A stretch of 64,000 nucleotides of DNA from Lojkania enalia (Eukaryota > Ascomycota > Dothideomycetes > Pleosporales): assembly GCA_010094045.1 (NCBI GenBank), contig ML986626.1:186001-250000 (forward strand), given 5' to 3'. Of this stretch, positions 22,281 to 34,030 are shown piece by piece. The notes beneath the pieces were generated by a model. It worked only from the letters and a program-made list of their open reading frames with translations. It ran no database searches and was not told the origin of the DNA. Numbering within the stretch: position 1 is the first letter of the stretch; the number at the start of each line of letters is the position of its first letter. A program made the translations under genes and the position numbers.

Positions 22281-24538
22281 GACGAGAGTCTAATAGGCTA
22301 GTTTTTTGATGACACCCAGTCGAGCGGTGTGCTGGAGATGACGATGGTAAACTCGCAGCGCAGTCCAAGCGATGTGACAAGCTGCAAGTCATGCAGGTGC
22401 GAGTGGGGTGAATATATTAAGAGGGGGAGGACGTCAGAAGATTCGTCAAGGCTGGCGCGATGACTTGTATATCTTGGAATGAGGGGAGCACGCCTCAGCC
22501 TTGAGCGAACACCTTGCTTCTTTGCGTGGGCGACGGATCGCGTCGATGGGCGCGTAGAAGGAACAATGGAGCAACAAGCAGCATACAAACAGTATCGAGA
22601 TGTGTTTTTTTATCTGGTGTTGAAGGGATGCGGATTCAAGATTCCACGTGCAGCTTCGTCTTCTCGAAGCCCCAAGTGGTGGAACATTCTCTGCTTGGTG
22701 CCCAGGCCCGGCAGCCAGTTGCGTCACCGGCCGCCAAAGGCCGCTATTTAAAGCCACACATTTGCTGGGTGCGACCCATCTCGCCTGGGCCTGGTGCAGC
22801 TGGTGCAGCATCCTGCCATCCCATCCTATTGCAGGTGGCATCAGTGACCGCTCCAGGTTGACAGCCTGGCGAACCGTCGTTCACGTGCTCAGCAGGTGTC
22901 GCCGCCCGTCCACCATCGACACACTGGGAATATCGTCTGCCAAGGTCTCATCGTCAACATCGGGATGCTCCGCTTTCTTTCCTGCCCTCGTTTCAACGTC
23001 TCTTCGTTCCCAGGCTGTTCCGACGCGACGGGCACACGGCGCGGTCTTTTGACAGTCAGCGCATGCTTGTCTAAGCCGGGATCCCAGAGCTGCACGGCCA
23101 CAAAGCCAGACGCTGTCGAGGTGAAGGCGAGATAAATAGGCCTCCGGTTGTTTCGCCTAGGCAGGGAATGTCCGGCCTCTGGCCCCGCCGTCCAGAGAAA
23201 CATCCATCCTTCGGTGAATAAGATGATTGAAGGAAACGTTTCGTTATCAGTTTACGCCGCCAGCATACTGTTTTAACGCCTGGTGAGAGCCCATTTGATA
23301 GCACGGGAACCGTCCAAAAGCCATCCGGCTATGTAACTCGGTCGGCTTTGTCCCAGCCTAACGCCACAGTTGGCGACCAGAAGCAATTGGAGGCGGAGCA
23401 GTGCGCTTCCTCCCTGAGGCGGCTATCAGCTCTACTCTGTAAAGCTTTCTGTCACAGGCTCAGACATAACAATTAAAACAACAGAGGAGAAGGTATCGCA
23501 CTCTGGTGATATTTTGACAGTTCCAAAACATGCCGTTATTACCTCGCGGTCGCGACATAGGGCCATCAGCAGAGATAATGGACGCGGCGGCGTGACACCG
23601 CTATTTTGAGCTAGATAGCCGTCAAGCGAACCTCATTTTGGGAGCTGGGGACTCTTCCTGTTGATAATGCTGGATATATATTGCACACGGGGCTCATGTC
23701 ATGGACTGGTCGCCCGCACGGGTGGTCGTGTTGGCGAAAAGACGGGAGGCTCCAGCGTGCTGAGACCTAGCTTGTCTCAAGATGTCGCAAGGCGCGTTCT
23801 CATTGGCGCAGCGCTGCTTCACACTCCGGATCACGGCTACATCAGCTCGCGCTTCTCCCTCCTGACTGCTGGAATACCTCGACCACCTTTTCTTCCAGTG
23901 CTACCCGTGATTTTCGTTTCGACTGTGAGACGCCTGCTTGTTTCCTCGCCTCGCGAGCCTTTGGCGCCGCCTTGCAGCACCCGTCAGCGTAAATAAAGAC
24001 CCACCTCCTTTGAAAGCCCTCTCCCCGTCACGCCCTTCACGATCCGGCACCAGCTGTCCGAACTCCGACCAGCGAGGCCAATCCACCCGCCTTGAGCGCC
24101 CACGACCCGGTCTCCCTTCACTCCACTTCGCGGACCTCGCTTGCCGCGAGTACTGTCGCTCGAAACCGCTTTCCTGCGCTCTCAGCTCCCTTCCCAGTCG
24201 CTCCTATCCGCCCCACGGCGTCCGTACGGACGCTGAGTCTTGTGTAACGTCCAGGCTCACTTGCACCGTTCACAACTCCTTCTCTCTTACATCAGTCCGC
24301 ATCCCCCCGGCCTCCTTATCTACGGTCCCCGATCGTCCTATCGATAGTAGTATCCTACCGCAGCGTGACCAATATGCGTGTTTGATCGAGCGTCCGAACC
24401 GTCGACAAAGAAGAGCCAAAGCAAGGCAGGCCTACCGTCACACGTCTGACGACGACGACGACGACGACAACGGCAACAACGACAACTCTCCATCGTAAAG
24501 AGTGGATTAGAGCGTTCAGACTGTTTAACGGCTTAGAC
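22281..24538. other. long upstream region of the MAPKKK gene
   Basis: A 2.26 kb gap between two head-to-head genes. Several frames are open (for example 23938-24498 on the plus strand) but begin at non-ATG codons and have low-complexity Ser/Arg/Pro composition. It more likely is promoter and long 5' leader of the MAPKKK. The right end is C/T-rich and holds a (GAC)7 run. Confidence 0.5.
24448..24468 (+). repeat. GAC trinucleotide repeat
   Basis: Seven consecutive GAC units, about 70 bp upstream of the MAPKKK start codon, followed by interrupted AAC-like units. Trinucleotide repeats of this kind can vary in length between strains. Confidence 0.85.
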
Positions 24539-27527
24539 ATGGCTATGCTAGCTTCTAAGTCTCCGTATCCAACGCCTTCTCTGGGCGGAGGGTCGTCTTC
24601 ACAGTCTTCAACGCAATATGCCACTAGCGCGTCTACCTATCGAACCCACGCCTCTGCAGCACGTACTGAGCATGCTTTCTTCGCATCCCCAACCGAGTCG
24701 GAGTTTTCAGAGCTATACGATGCACCAGACTCGGTCAGGTACGTTGTATCTGTATTTGGTTCAGATCGCAGTACTCATTCGTGCAGACACTGGGACGAAG
24801 ACAAAGTGGGTGACTGGCTGAAGAGAATCAATTGCTCCCAATACGTTGATCTTTTCAAGAGTACGTCATATCCATCGCGTTTCCTTCACTAGCTAACCAC
24901 CTTAGAAAATAACATCAACGGCGAGGTCCTTATGGAGATGGACCAGACACATCTCAAGGATATGGGCATCAAAAAAGTTGGAGACCGTGTCCGCATCGGC
25001 TCACAGGCGAAGCAACTTCGAAATAAGGAGTACAAGAAGGCATCCAAGCGAACTTCAAATAGGGTAAGCGGACTAGCTGATTACTTCTCTTATAGCCGAT
25101 TGACGTCCTTCCTAGCAATCGTTAGCAACCCTAGATAATACAGCATACACCCCGCCGTCATCGGGCTCCCCTAGGCCCTTACATTCCGCTCATTCTATTA
25201 ATTCTTTATCGAGGATGAAACGAATGTCGACTCAGATCAATGACTTCAACTATAACCAGTATGGAGCTAGGTCGCCATCTCGGCCAAGCTCTCCCCTTGT
25301 AGACCAAGAGAATCGCGGTCTCAGGAACCAGCGTTATGCGGGAGTGAATAGCCCGAAAAGAAAGGACTTTGAATCTCCTTATACTGCGCATCCTCTCAGC
25401 GCCAGCTCTGTCAAGGCCGGGTCGAGTTATCCATTAAGACAACGATCCACGCCTACCGAAACACCTCAGACAGCAACATTTGTGCACCACGTTCGGGGTG
25501 ATAGTGCTACAAACAGTGCCATATTACCCCCAGATAAGAATTGGATCCGAGTAATTTTCGACACCGGTCGATCTTCAGTTGTGAATATTGAAGGATTCAA
25601 GACCGCTGATGACATCGTCCTCAAGACTTTGAAGAAAGGTGGATTAAATGAGGCTCATATCAAGAGTTATTGTTTTTATGTTCTCGACAGTCCAGAGCCA
25701 AATCCTGCGTTATGCCGCAGACTGAGCGACATTGACCTCGTTCGTTTGTGCAAAGACACAAATCGACACGAGAGGGGTAGGCTTATACTTCGCAAGATCC
25801 ATACTGGAGAGCCTGAAGATGATCAACTAAAGGCGGCAGCTGGCATCTACCAGCAGCAAAGCCTCCAGCAAACTCAGAATATCATTATACCGACTAGCGA
25901 TAGAAGCAAGGTCAAGATTCAGAAGCTAACTGGAGAATCGCTCCATCCTGTTGCCTTCCCTCTATCCCCAGCTTCGGCAAGGGAACGGGAACGGCATATT
26001 AACTCGACAGCACAAGATCTAGAAGGCCCCGCTAGATCACCGCTGATCGCTACTCGAGCTCGCAAATTGAAACAATTTTATGGCGCTCGACCTCCAAGCG
26101 AACTCATCACATCGGATCTTACTTCATATTTCCCAGACGTAGAGAAGGATAAGATCGACAAAACAATACGTATGTCTATTCGACGATCCCGTCGCCTCAG
26201 CCGAGCAGCATCCCGCCTATCGATGGCATCCAATTTCAGCGTTGCGTCAAGTCTGCGGGATGCTCCACCGCTTCCATCCATTGCAGATAACTGGCTCCAA
26301 GGCGGCAATCATGCTCGACCTATTCGACCACTCTCTGTTATGAGGCTGGGTCTGCCCTCTCAATCTGGTTATCGAGATTCGATTGCCTCCTCGGTACTCG
26401 AACCACTTGAAGAAGAGTCTCCTCTTGAACCTAACCGGAAATCATACGTCTCTTTTGGTGGCGACAGTGGTGATAATGTTGCCGTCACCGATCCGGAAGG
26501 TCACACTACTCTTCAGTCGTACTTTGATGATGGGCGTAGCAGTATGGCTGGAAGCAGCGCTGGTAATACCGAGAGCGGTGACTCTCTCAATAAAAGACTC
26601 TCGCAAGCAATTGCCGAGGATGGTGAGGAGTACGACGATGAACTTGCCGAATACCTTGAACAGGACTCCTGGGAAAACGTCAAATACATGAAAGGTGCTC
26701 TTATCGGCCAGGGCTCCTTTGGCAGTGTCTATTTGGCTCTGCACGCTGTGACTGGTGAGCTCATGGCAGTGAAGCAAGTCGAGCTTCCTTCCCCTTCAGG
26801 AACATCCCAAATGGATCAGAAGAAGACCAACATGGTCGAGGCACTCAAGCATGAAATCGGACTCCTCCGTGATCTCAAGCACCAGAACATTGTGCAATAC
26901 CTTGGTTCCAATTCGGATGAGAATCACCTCAACATTTTCCTGGAATATGTCCCCGGTGGTTCGGTCGCCACAATGCTAGTCAACTACGGTCCTTTGGGCG
27001 AGTCCCTCATCCAGAACTTCGTCCGCCAGATCCTCCAAGGTCTCTCGTATCTGCACTCTAGGGACATCATTCACCGTGATATCAAAGGTGCCAATATTCT
27101 TGTCGACAACAAGGGCTCTGTCAAGATTTCGGATTTCGGTATCTCCAAGCGCGTTGAAGCCTCTACGCTTCTGAATGGACCTGGTGGCGGCAAGAAGGGT
27201 GCTCAGCGTGTCTCTCTTCAAGGCTCTGTATTCTGGATGGCTCCCGAAGTTGTTCGTCAAACAGCGTATACCCGCAAAGCCGATATTTGGTCCCTCGGAT
27301 GCCTCATTGTGGAGATGTTTACAGGGAGCCACCCGCATCCCAATTGCACGCAGCTTCAAGCCATTTTCAAAATCGGCGGCAGTGGTGACGCCAGTCCGAC
27401 TATACCAGAAAATGCCGGCGAAGATGCCAGGGCCTTCCTGGCGCAGACTTTCCTCATTGATCATGAGAAGCGTCCTAGTGCCGACGAACTCTTGGCCAGC
27501 CCATTCTGTTCCAACCAGAGCGCTTAG
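24539..27527 (+). CDS. STE11: Ste11/SteC-type MAP kinase kinase kinase
   Basis: Serine/threonine kinase at the top of the Fus3/Kss1-type MAPK cascade (Ste11-Ste7-Fus3), which in filamentous fungi controls hyphal fusion, development and infection-related growth. Four exons are predicted: 24539-24738, 24787-24860, 24906-25063 and 25116-27527, giving about 947 residues. A SAM domain lies at about residues 67-135 (HWDEDKVGDWLKRINCSQYV, MGIKKVGDRVRI) and would bind a Ste50-type adaptor. A Ras-binding-like domain covers about 285-372 (NWIRVIFDTGRSSVVNIEGF). The kinase domain covers about 662-942: glycine loop GQGSFGSV, catalytic HRDIKGANIL, DFGISK, and VFWMAPEVV after the activation loop. All catalytic residues are present. 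Residues 380-640 are a disordered regulatory linker. It follows an unusually long upstream region. Confidence 0.93.
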
Positions 27528-28427
27528 AAGTTTATGCATATTCTTATCTATTTACATACACCGGTGTTTAGCACCGTAATGTTTCAATGTGACATGACAA
27601 CGCATACAGCATGGAAGGTCACGGAAAGGACGGAGAAGAAAGAAAAATAGGAGGATCTGTTGTCATTTCGGGACGGGTTACGGTCCCTCGCGTTTGGTTC
27701 ACCTTTCAGGTTCTCTTGACTTCCGTCAGTTTCGCACATTTGTAATTGTACGATACCATCTGATAGCCTTCTTTTCTTCGCCCGCGGTGCGGACTTTCTT
27801 CGCTTCGTGGTTTGGCGCTTGCGGCTCGGCATGTATTTATAGATAACGGCATATCTTCTACGAATTCTAAGATTTTAGACCTCCATCCTATCTCTACTAA
27901 TGGTCTTATCATGACGTTTCCTTTGAAAGACTGCAATACGTATTTCTAGGGGACCTAATTCGATTAGGGTAAGTAGATTAATACTATCAAAGTACTTCAC
28001 TTTGTTCCGGGACCGAGGAGCCAAAGTTGCCCCACACGTTCTTTGCGACGTCGGTTGAGGTAACGATCTCGCCCGCATCTTGCCCCTCACGATCCAAACG
28101 CCACGCGCACCAGACCGAGGTATAAAGCAATGCGACCAACCGGAGCCACACAAGAGTTGTGTAAGCCGCGTCGATGAAGAGGGTGTCTGGGCCTCGCGGC
28201 AATGATTCCGGTAGTGGCTTGCGAGTCGTATGTAGGGTTATATGAAGTACCTCTTGTCATCATTCATGAGGGAAGGCTTCCTTCTTTTTCTGCTTCTCTT
28301 TGATATCCATTCAGCTACTGTTCAATTACCCCATCATTCATACCTTAAATATTTATCAGCAGTTTCGTCCAGTTCCACACCAGAGAGAGAGAGCGAGCAG
28401 CCGAATCCATTCAAATCATCTACAATC
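27528..28427. other. spacer between the MAPKKK and alcohol dehydrogenase genes
   Basis: About 900 bp. It holds two short minus-strand frames: 27584-27832 (82 codons from an ATG, opening with a dense basic, nuclear-localisation-like MPSRKRQTTKRRKSA) and the frame at 27987-28202 listed separately. The right-hand 50 bases carry GAGAGAGAG just before the dehydrogenase start. Confidence 0.45.
27987..28202 (-). other. small open frame with a membrane helix and no ATG
   Basis: The frame ends at 27987 and reads upstream beyond 28202 without an ATG. It encodes a protein-like segment with one hydrophobic helix (FIDAAYTTLVWLRLVALLY) followed by a hydrophilic tail (DREGQDAGEIVTSTDVAKNV). This composition and pattern look like a real C-terminal exon of a small membrane protein rather than a shadow, since no gene overlaps it. 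An upstream exon with the start codon would have to lie in the 5' flank of the dehydrogenase gene (28230-28400); I could not find a canonical splice that links one. It could be an unannotated small gene or a remnant. Confidence 0.3.
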
Positions 28428-29618
28428 ATGGCCGGCGTGGAATTACCAAAAACGTACAAGGCGGCTGTCTATGACAAGCCAGGTACCATCTCCACGAAGG
28501 TTGAAGAGATCGATATGCCAGAGCCGGGACCTGGACAGGTTCTCATCAATCTGTATGTCTAAGCATGTTATTCCAGCGTCGGAAAGGTAAGTGTACTAAT
28601 CTATTGACAGCACGCATAGCGGCGTCTGCCATTCGGATCTAGGCATTATGACGAACGCTTGGGCGATGTTACCTTTTCCGACACAAGCAGGTCAAGTAGG
28701 AGGTCACGAGGGCGTTGGCAAGATTGTGAAAATGGGGCCTGGGACCGAGAATTCAGCTGTTAAAATCGGCGATCGTGTGGGTATCAAGTGGATGGCTAGT
28801 ATCTGTGAGAGTTGTGAAGCTTGTCGAGCTGGTGCGGATGCGAATTGCTTCAGTGGAGTAAGACTATGTCATGCCTCTTTCAACCAATAATCTAACTGTA
28901 ATTACAGAAAATCTCAGGATATTACACACCCGGCACTTTCCAGCAATACGTCCTAAGCGCCGCGAACTACGTAACTCCTATCCCAGAAGGCCTTGACTCC
29001 GCCGCCGCAGCACCAATGCTTTGCGCTGGCGTGACTGTATACAGCGCACTTCGCAAATCAAACACCGAGTCTGGAAATTGGGTGGTTATCCTAGGTGCTG
29101 GAGGCGGTTTAGGGCATCTTGCAGTGCAGCTATCTGCACGAGGCATCGGGCACCGCGTGATTGGCGTCGACCACTCGAGCAAAAAGGATATTGTTCTAGA
29201 CAGCGGCGCGGAACATTTCATTCCAGTCGATGGAACAGAAGACATGGCTGCCGCCGTCAAAGAACTTACCAACGGCCTCGGCGCCCACGCAGTGCTTGTC
29301 CTTACCGCCAACAACGCCGCGTACGCTACCTCCCTGAATCTTCTTCGCTTCGGCGGCCGCGTCGTTGTTGTCGGCATTCCGGAAGGCAAACCGGTGCCGA
29401 TTGAGAGCGCAATGCCGCACGTTATGGTTGCCAAGGCTTTGACGATTGTGGGTATAGCTGTAGGCACTCGGAAAGAGGCAATTGAGACACTAGATTTTGC
29501 GGCCAGGGGTGTTGTGAAGACGCACTATAGGGTCGAGAAGATGGATAAGCTGACGGAGGTATTTCAAGAGATGGATGCCGGGAAGATGAAGGGGAGAGTT
29601 GTACTAGATCTGTCCTAG
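28428..29618 (+). CDS. zinc-dependent alcohol dehydrogenase (ADH family)
   Basis: NAD(P)-dependent medium-chain dehydrogenase of the yeast ADH type, which interconverts primary alcohols and aldehydes in the cytosol. Three exons are predicted: 28428-28552, 28611-28857 and 28908-29618, giving 360 residues. Catalytic zinc ligands are seen in SGVCHSD (about residue 46) and GGHEGVG (about 70). The structural zinc site is CESCEACRAGADANC (about 104-118). The Rossmann motif is GAGGGLGHLA (about 180-189). An Asp in the following strand (VIGVDHSS) points to NAD rather than NADP. The start at 28428 matches the family N-terminus MAGVELPKTYKAAVYD. Paralogues are common in fungi, so substrate preference cannot be set. 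It is followed by the carbamoyl hydrolase gene on the same strand, 470 bp away. Confidence 0.9.
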
Positions 29619-30088
29619 ATTGGGAATACCGGATAGAGATGCGCACAAATGGGGAGATTAATATTAATAACGCATGTTGCATTAAGGGGGATATGGAGGA
29701 TGTGTTGAACAATTGACGGGCGCTTTCTCGGAGCAGTGAGGTTCTAGATTCCCACGATGGAGGTGCAGGTTCTCTCGGCCTATCGCACTATGGAGCACAA
29801 GATCTGGCCACCTCAAGTGAAACGCATACGAGTATCCACATATGTTGTGCCCAAGACTGCTCAGCTGATTATCTGCTAAAACAACATTTCGCCCGAAAGT
29901 GGTGACGGCTGGTTTTGTGTGGGGTTTCCTCCGCACAGACATTACCTTATCAGGCGCGTCTCCTCACCCGCCCTTGGAGCTGTCATGCCACTACCATTTC
30001 GCGTAAGGCCAACAGATTGTGCCGATGTTTCCAGCGCAGACATGCCTTCTCCCTCTCCTCCCAGCTTTACTCTCCAGCTTCCTCCACG
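29619..30088. other. spacer between ADH and the M20 hydrolase
   Basis: 3' flank of the dehydrogenase and promoter of the M20 hydrolase. The last 100 bases are C/T-rich. No gene seen. Confidence 0.5.
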
Positions 30089-31702
30089 ATGGCCTTGTTG
30101 GCGAACAGATTCAGTTCTGCACTGCGAACTACGGGGAGAAGCTACCCCGCGCTAAGCAAGCTGCCAGCAGCTGGACAGCGCAGCTTTTCGGCGTCTTCAC
30201 GATGGCAATTGCACACAAAAGAAATGAACGATGAGATCCTCGCGAGCTTGAAAGTGAATCAGTCGAGGCTGATGGAGGATATACACTACACGTGTCAATG
30301 GGGAATGGGCAAGAAATGGGGAGCGTGGGTCCGCTTCTTTCCTTCTTCTACAATCGATGCTAATGCTTTGCAGTAGGTCCACCGAGACTGGGATGTCGCG
30401 GCTCGCTCTCTCCGACGCCGACAAGGAAGCCCGAGACTGGTTTATGCGCACTACGGAGGCATTGGGCTGCAACACGACTGTAGATGCGATGGGCAACATC
30501 TTCGCTGTGAGGCCCGGCATCAGGAGCGATAAGCCGCCGACGTTCGTGGGGTCGCATTTGGATACCCAGCCGACGGGGGGCAGGTACGATGGCATTTTGG
30601 GCGTCACAGCGGGTGTAGAATTGTTGAAGGTGTTGGCCGACAATTGGGTGGAGACGGAGTACCCTGTCGGAGTAGTCAATTGGACAAAGTATACTCGAAA
30701 ACCCCCTCCAATTATTGAATCTCTACTAATGCAGTGGACTTTAGCGAAGAAGGCGCACGGTTTCCCCTCTCAATGGTCTCTTCCGGCGTTTGGGCTGGAT
30801 CCATACCCCTCGAGACTGCCCATAACCTCCGCGAAATCCACCCCGGTACTGCCACCATGGCTTCCGAGCTTGCGCGAATAGGATATCTAGGCAAGACGCC
30901 TGCAAGCTACGAATCTATGCCAATGGGAGCTCACTTTGAATTGCACATCGAACAAGGGCCATTGCTCGAGATGGCGAACAAGAAGGTTGGCATCGTGCAG
31001 GGCGTCCAGGCCTATAAATGGTTCACAATTACAGTAAAGGGGCGGGATACGCATACCGGGACTACGGACTTGAAGAGCCGCGCCGATGCGCTCTTGACAG
31101 CTTCCAAGATGATCCTACATTCTCATCGCCTAGCCACGACCAATTCCGCCCTTGCTAGCACCGGCATTTTGAACCTCAAGCCTGGCAGCACAAACACCGT
31201 TCCCGGGGAGGTCACTTTCAGTCTCGACATCCGAGCCCCCAAAGACTCAACGGTGCAGAGAATGGCCGCCCAAATCAAATCCGACTTCCCCAAGATTGCT
31301 GCCGGACAGGATGTCATGAACTGCAACGAGAATTGCATCACAGGCCTTCCATGCGAGGTTTCCATTACGGAAGATTTTGATTCTCCTGCAACCACATTCC
31401 ACCCGGACTGCATCGCCGCTGTTCACCAGGCCGCGCATTCAGCTCTCGGTAGCAACAGTCATAACTTGATCATGGACATGGTCAGCGGGGCTGGACATGA
31501 CAGTGTGTACACGAGCAAACGGTGCCCAACGAGTATGATTTTTGTTCCCTGCAGAGAAGGAATTAGTCACAATCCCGCAGAGTTCTGCAAGGACGAAGAC
31601 TGTGCACTTGGTGCTCAGGTCCTGCTTCAGAGCGTCTTGAGATTCGATAGGATGAGGGATGAGAGACGGGTGACGTGGAAGCAAGAACCTTATACTTTGT
31701 GA
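30089..31702 (+). CDS. M20-family N-carbamoyl amide hydrolase (beta-ureidopropionase / carbamoylase type)
   Basis: Metal-dependent hydrolase of the HyuC/AllC/Pyd3-like M20 group, which cleaves N-carbamoyl-amino acids, N-carbamoyl-beta-alanine or allantoate. Three exons are predicted: 30089-30324, 30374-30688 and 30745-31702, giving 502 residues. The second intron uses the acceptor at 30744, not the nearer CAG at 30733, because only this keeps frame and gives the conserved metal motif TNEEGARF. Other metal-site motifs are GSHLDTQPTGGRYDGILG (about 140-157), HFELHIEQGP (about 245) and GAGHDSVY (about 425). The N-terminal 45 residues (MALLANRFSSALRTTGRSY) are rich in Arg, Ser and Ala without acids, so mitochondrial import is likely. 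This suggests pyrimidine or hydantoin nitrogen salvage, but the exact substrate cannot be read from the sequence. Confidence 0.86.
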
Positions 31703-32183
31703 TCTTGGAATCGAGATGGCCGAAGCGGGGCTGGAGGGACTGATTTTTACTGCCTGTGTTTGAACATTTTGGGGGGGTTCCTAATGTTCAGTTGAGGCAT
31801 GCCTGGGACAATTATGCGGCTTCAGATGACCTTTTTATGGCGAACAAGGTACTATGGAATAGATGTACAGGTGGTTCCCACGGGAAAATCTGCACTGACG
31901 TCAACGGACATCCCGGCGTTGCCATTCCGTGCGCTTGTTGTGGTCGTGTCCTCGTTCGCGAGGAAGCCAAATTACTATTCCCTAGTAGTTGATTGAACTC
32001 TTCAGAGTAGCTTACTACTTAAAAGGACCTCGGGAAAATACACTTGAAAATTTCTCGAAACGAAGGCCATAAGTTCAAGGCTAGCACCTTTTGACTATTA
32101 ATTATACGTTATTGAATCAGTTCCGCCCATTTATCAGCTTCAAGAGGGAAGGGGGACAAAAAATAGAAAATGGCAAGAGGCAT
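31703..32183. other. convergent spacer
   Basis: 3' flanks of the M20 hydrolase and the DUF7580 gene. The 78-codon plus-strand frame at 31756-31992 shows no family features. Nothing else seen. Confidence 0.5.
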
Positions 32184-34030
32184 TCATTCATATCTGGTCA
32201 ATATTCGCTCAAGAGGTTGAACCACCTCGTCATATACAGCCCTTCTTAATTCCTCATCATTCAGATCCTGCCTTGCAGTTCCAAAATCACAATGTATACA
32301 TCGATGCGTCAGACTATCAAGATCCACTCCGCCCTCTTCGAGCGCTCTTTCCTGCCATTTCTGGGCTGTGTTAGATTTTGTAAATTCATTTTCCTTGCCA
32401 TCAGGGCCAAGGAACTTAGTCCAGAATGAACACGACTCTAATGGTTTGTTGAACCACAATTCTAGAATTAATATACCAAGGGATAAGAGTAGCGCTCTGG
32501 CGCGTTTGCGCTCCAAATGGGGTTCGCTTGGGGCCATGATTTCCGGTTGAGAGGGGTGTCTTGTGGAGTAGAATTCGCTGACCAAGGATATTGTTTCCGG
32601 ATGGACTTTACTCTCGGCGTCTCGAAAGAAATAGATATCTTCTTTGGACCACTCCTCTTTCAGCCACGGGCACTGATATAATCGAAGAATGACTTTCGCC
32701 ATGGTCAATGCAATCTCCAATCTCTCCTGGCGCCGCAATGTGCCGCCGATGAAGCCACTACTAGAGATAGACTCATGGGCCTGCTGTATAAGCTCTGCCA
32801 ATGTGATCCTCTCTTGTATCTTAACTGGTGGAGAGGAGCTTGATGTCGCATGATAAATAGTGTGATTGCAGCTGTCGCCACCTCGAAGGTATCCAAGATG
32901 TGGTTTGTCTTTGTCATAATTCAAAAGGGCTGCGCAAAGGTCTTGAATCTCGACCGCATCCTTAGGGACGGAAGATGTGCTCATTCTTCGGTTGTGCTGA
33001 AACGAGACTTTCCGACCTGGGCGGACTTCGTCTTTCGGATCACGTACTAAGGTCGTTGCACTGTTTAAGGAAATGCTAGTCATACTTGGCGCAAGTGTAT
33101 CACTCTCGCTCGCTTCTGCCATTTCAATATCGGCCGCATACCAGTCATTTTCTGGGGCAGTTATGGTGTCCATTGTTGTCTGCGATTGTATATTTCGTGT
33201 GAAATAGACCGTAAGCTTCAGAGGCTCCGTCAACTCGTTGGGCTCAGTTGCAAGATCTTTGGCGCTGCCCCTCGGTAGGAGTAGGTGAGTGGAGTGGAAT
33301 GAGCTGCATTCGCACTGTAAGGATCTGCATATGGCGTTATGTAAACTTGAAGCCTGTTTACGGAACTGTTCGAAGAAGGCTGGTAGGGCAAACTTTCGTT
33401 TACGTCGTGTGGGCTCAAGGCGGTCACTATTTCCTAGAAGCCGTTGCAGTTCATTGTTGTATTTCTCCAGAGCGTTCATTAGCCGAGCTCTTCGTTTCTT
33501 ATCGAGAACATAAGCGATCCTTTTGAACTCAAAGCTCACGCGCAGGAGGCCTTTAGCCTTTTTTTGAGTCCAGTGGGGCTTAGCAGGCCATTAGCTAACA
33601 GACATAGAATGGAGGCAAAGGGCTTACGAGCCTTATCGTCGTCTGTAACGTCCAACTTCTTCTGAACCTTCTGAAGTACAGCGAGAATGGCAGACACCGT
33701 AGCCATGTATGTCTCGTACTCGTGCATTCCAGGCAGTCGTTTCTTCAACTTTGCCTCCAGTCTCGGGTCTTTCCATTCTATATGATTCGGGTCATCCAGC
33801 ATGCAGCCCATTTGATACTCTGAATCTACCACCGGCGACAAGAGATCTTCTATGTGCTGTCTAAAGAAGATTTGTTGCCGGATGAAATCGCTGAGAAATC
33901 CATTGAAGTCGGTTCTGAATCTGACCCATTCCTGCATCGTTTCCAGTCCCTCACCATAACACTCTAATGCATGAATAACTAGAGGAAAGGAACCCAGTAT
34001 GACGCCCGCAATCTCAATACCGGTTATCAT
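32184..34030 (-). CDS. DUF7580-type fungal protein
   Basis: Two exons are predicted: 34030-33628 and 33550-32184, giving about 589 residues. The donor is GTAAGC and the acceptor CTAAAG at 33551; the acceptor has no pyrimidine tract but is the only one that restores the frame. The N-terminal domain, MITGIEIAGVILGSFPLVIHAL, is the hydrophobic leader typical of these proteins and of other fungal heterokaryon-incompatibility-like N-termini. Residues about 135-175 (FEFKRIAYVLDKKRR, ALEKYNNELQRLLG) form a helical bundle. The C-terminal 250 residues fit my recollection of DUF7580, a domain with a kinase-like end: ALLLSLGILILELWFNKPLE resembles the helix F region of a protein kinase, but no catalytic HRD or DFG is visible. 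The function is unknown. It is divergent from the C2H2/Rua1/ankyrin gene. Confidence 0.75.

Noticed and set aside
23938..24498. 186-codon plus-strand frame upstream of STE11
   Set aside because: It starts at TTG, is Arg/Pro/Ser low-complexity and ends in a poly-Asp run caused by the GAC repeat; it is probably non-coding leader.
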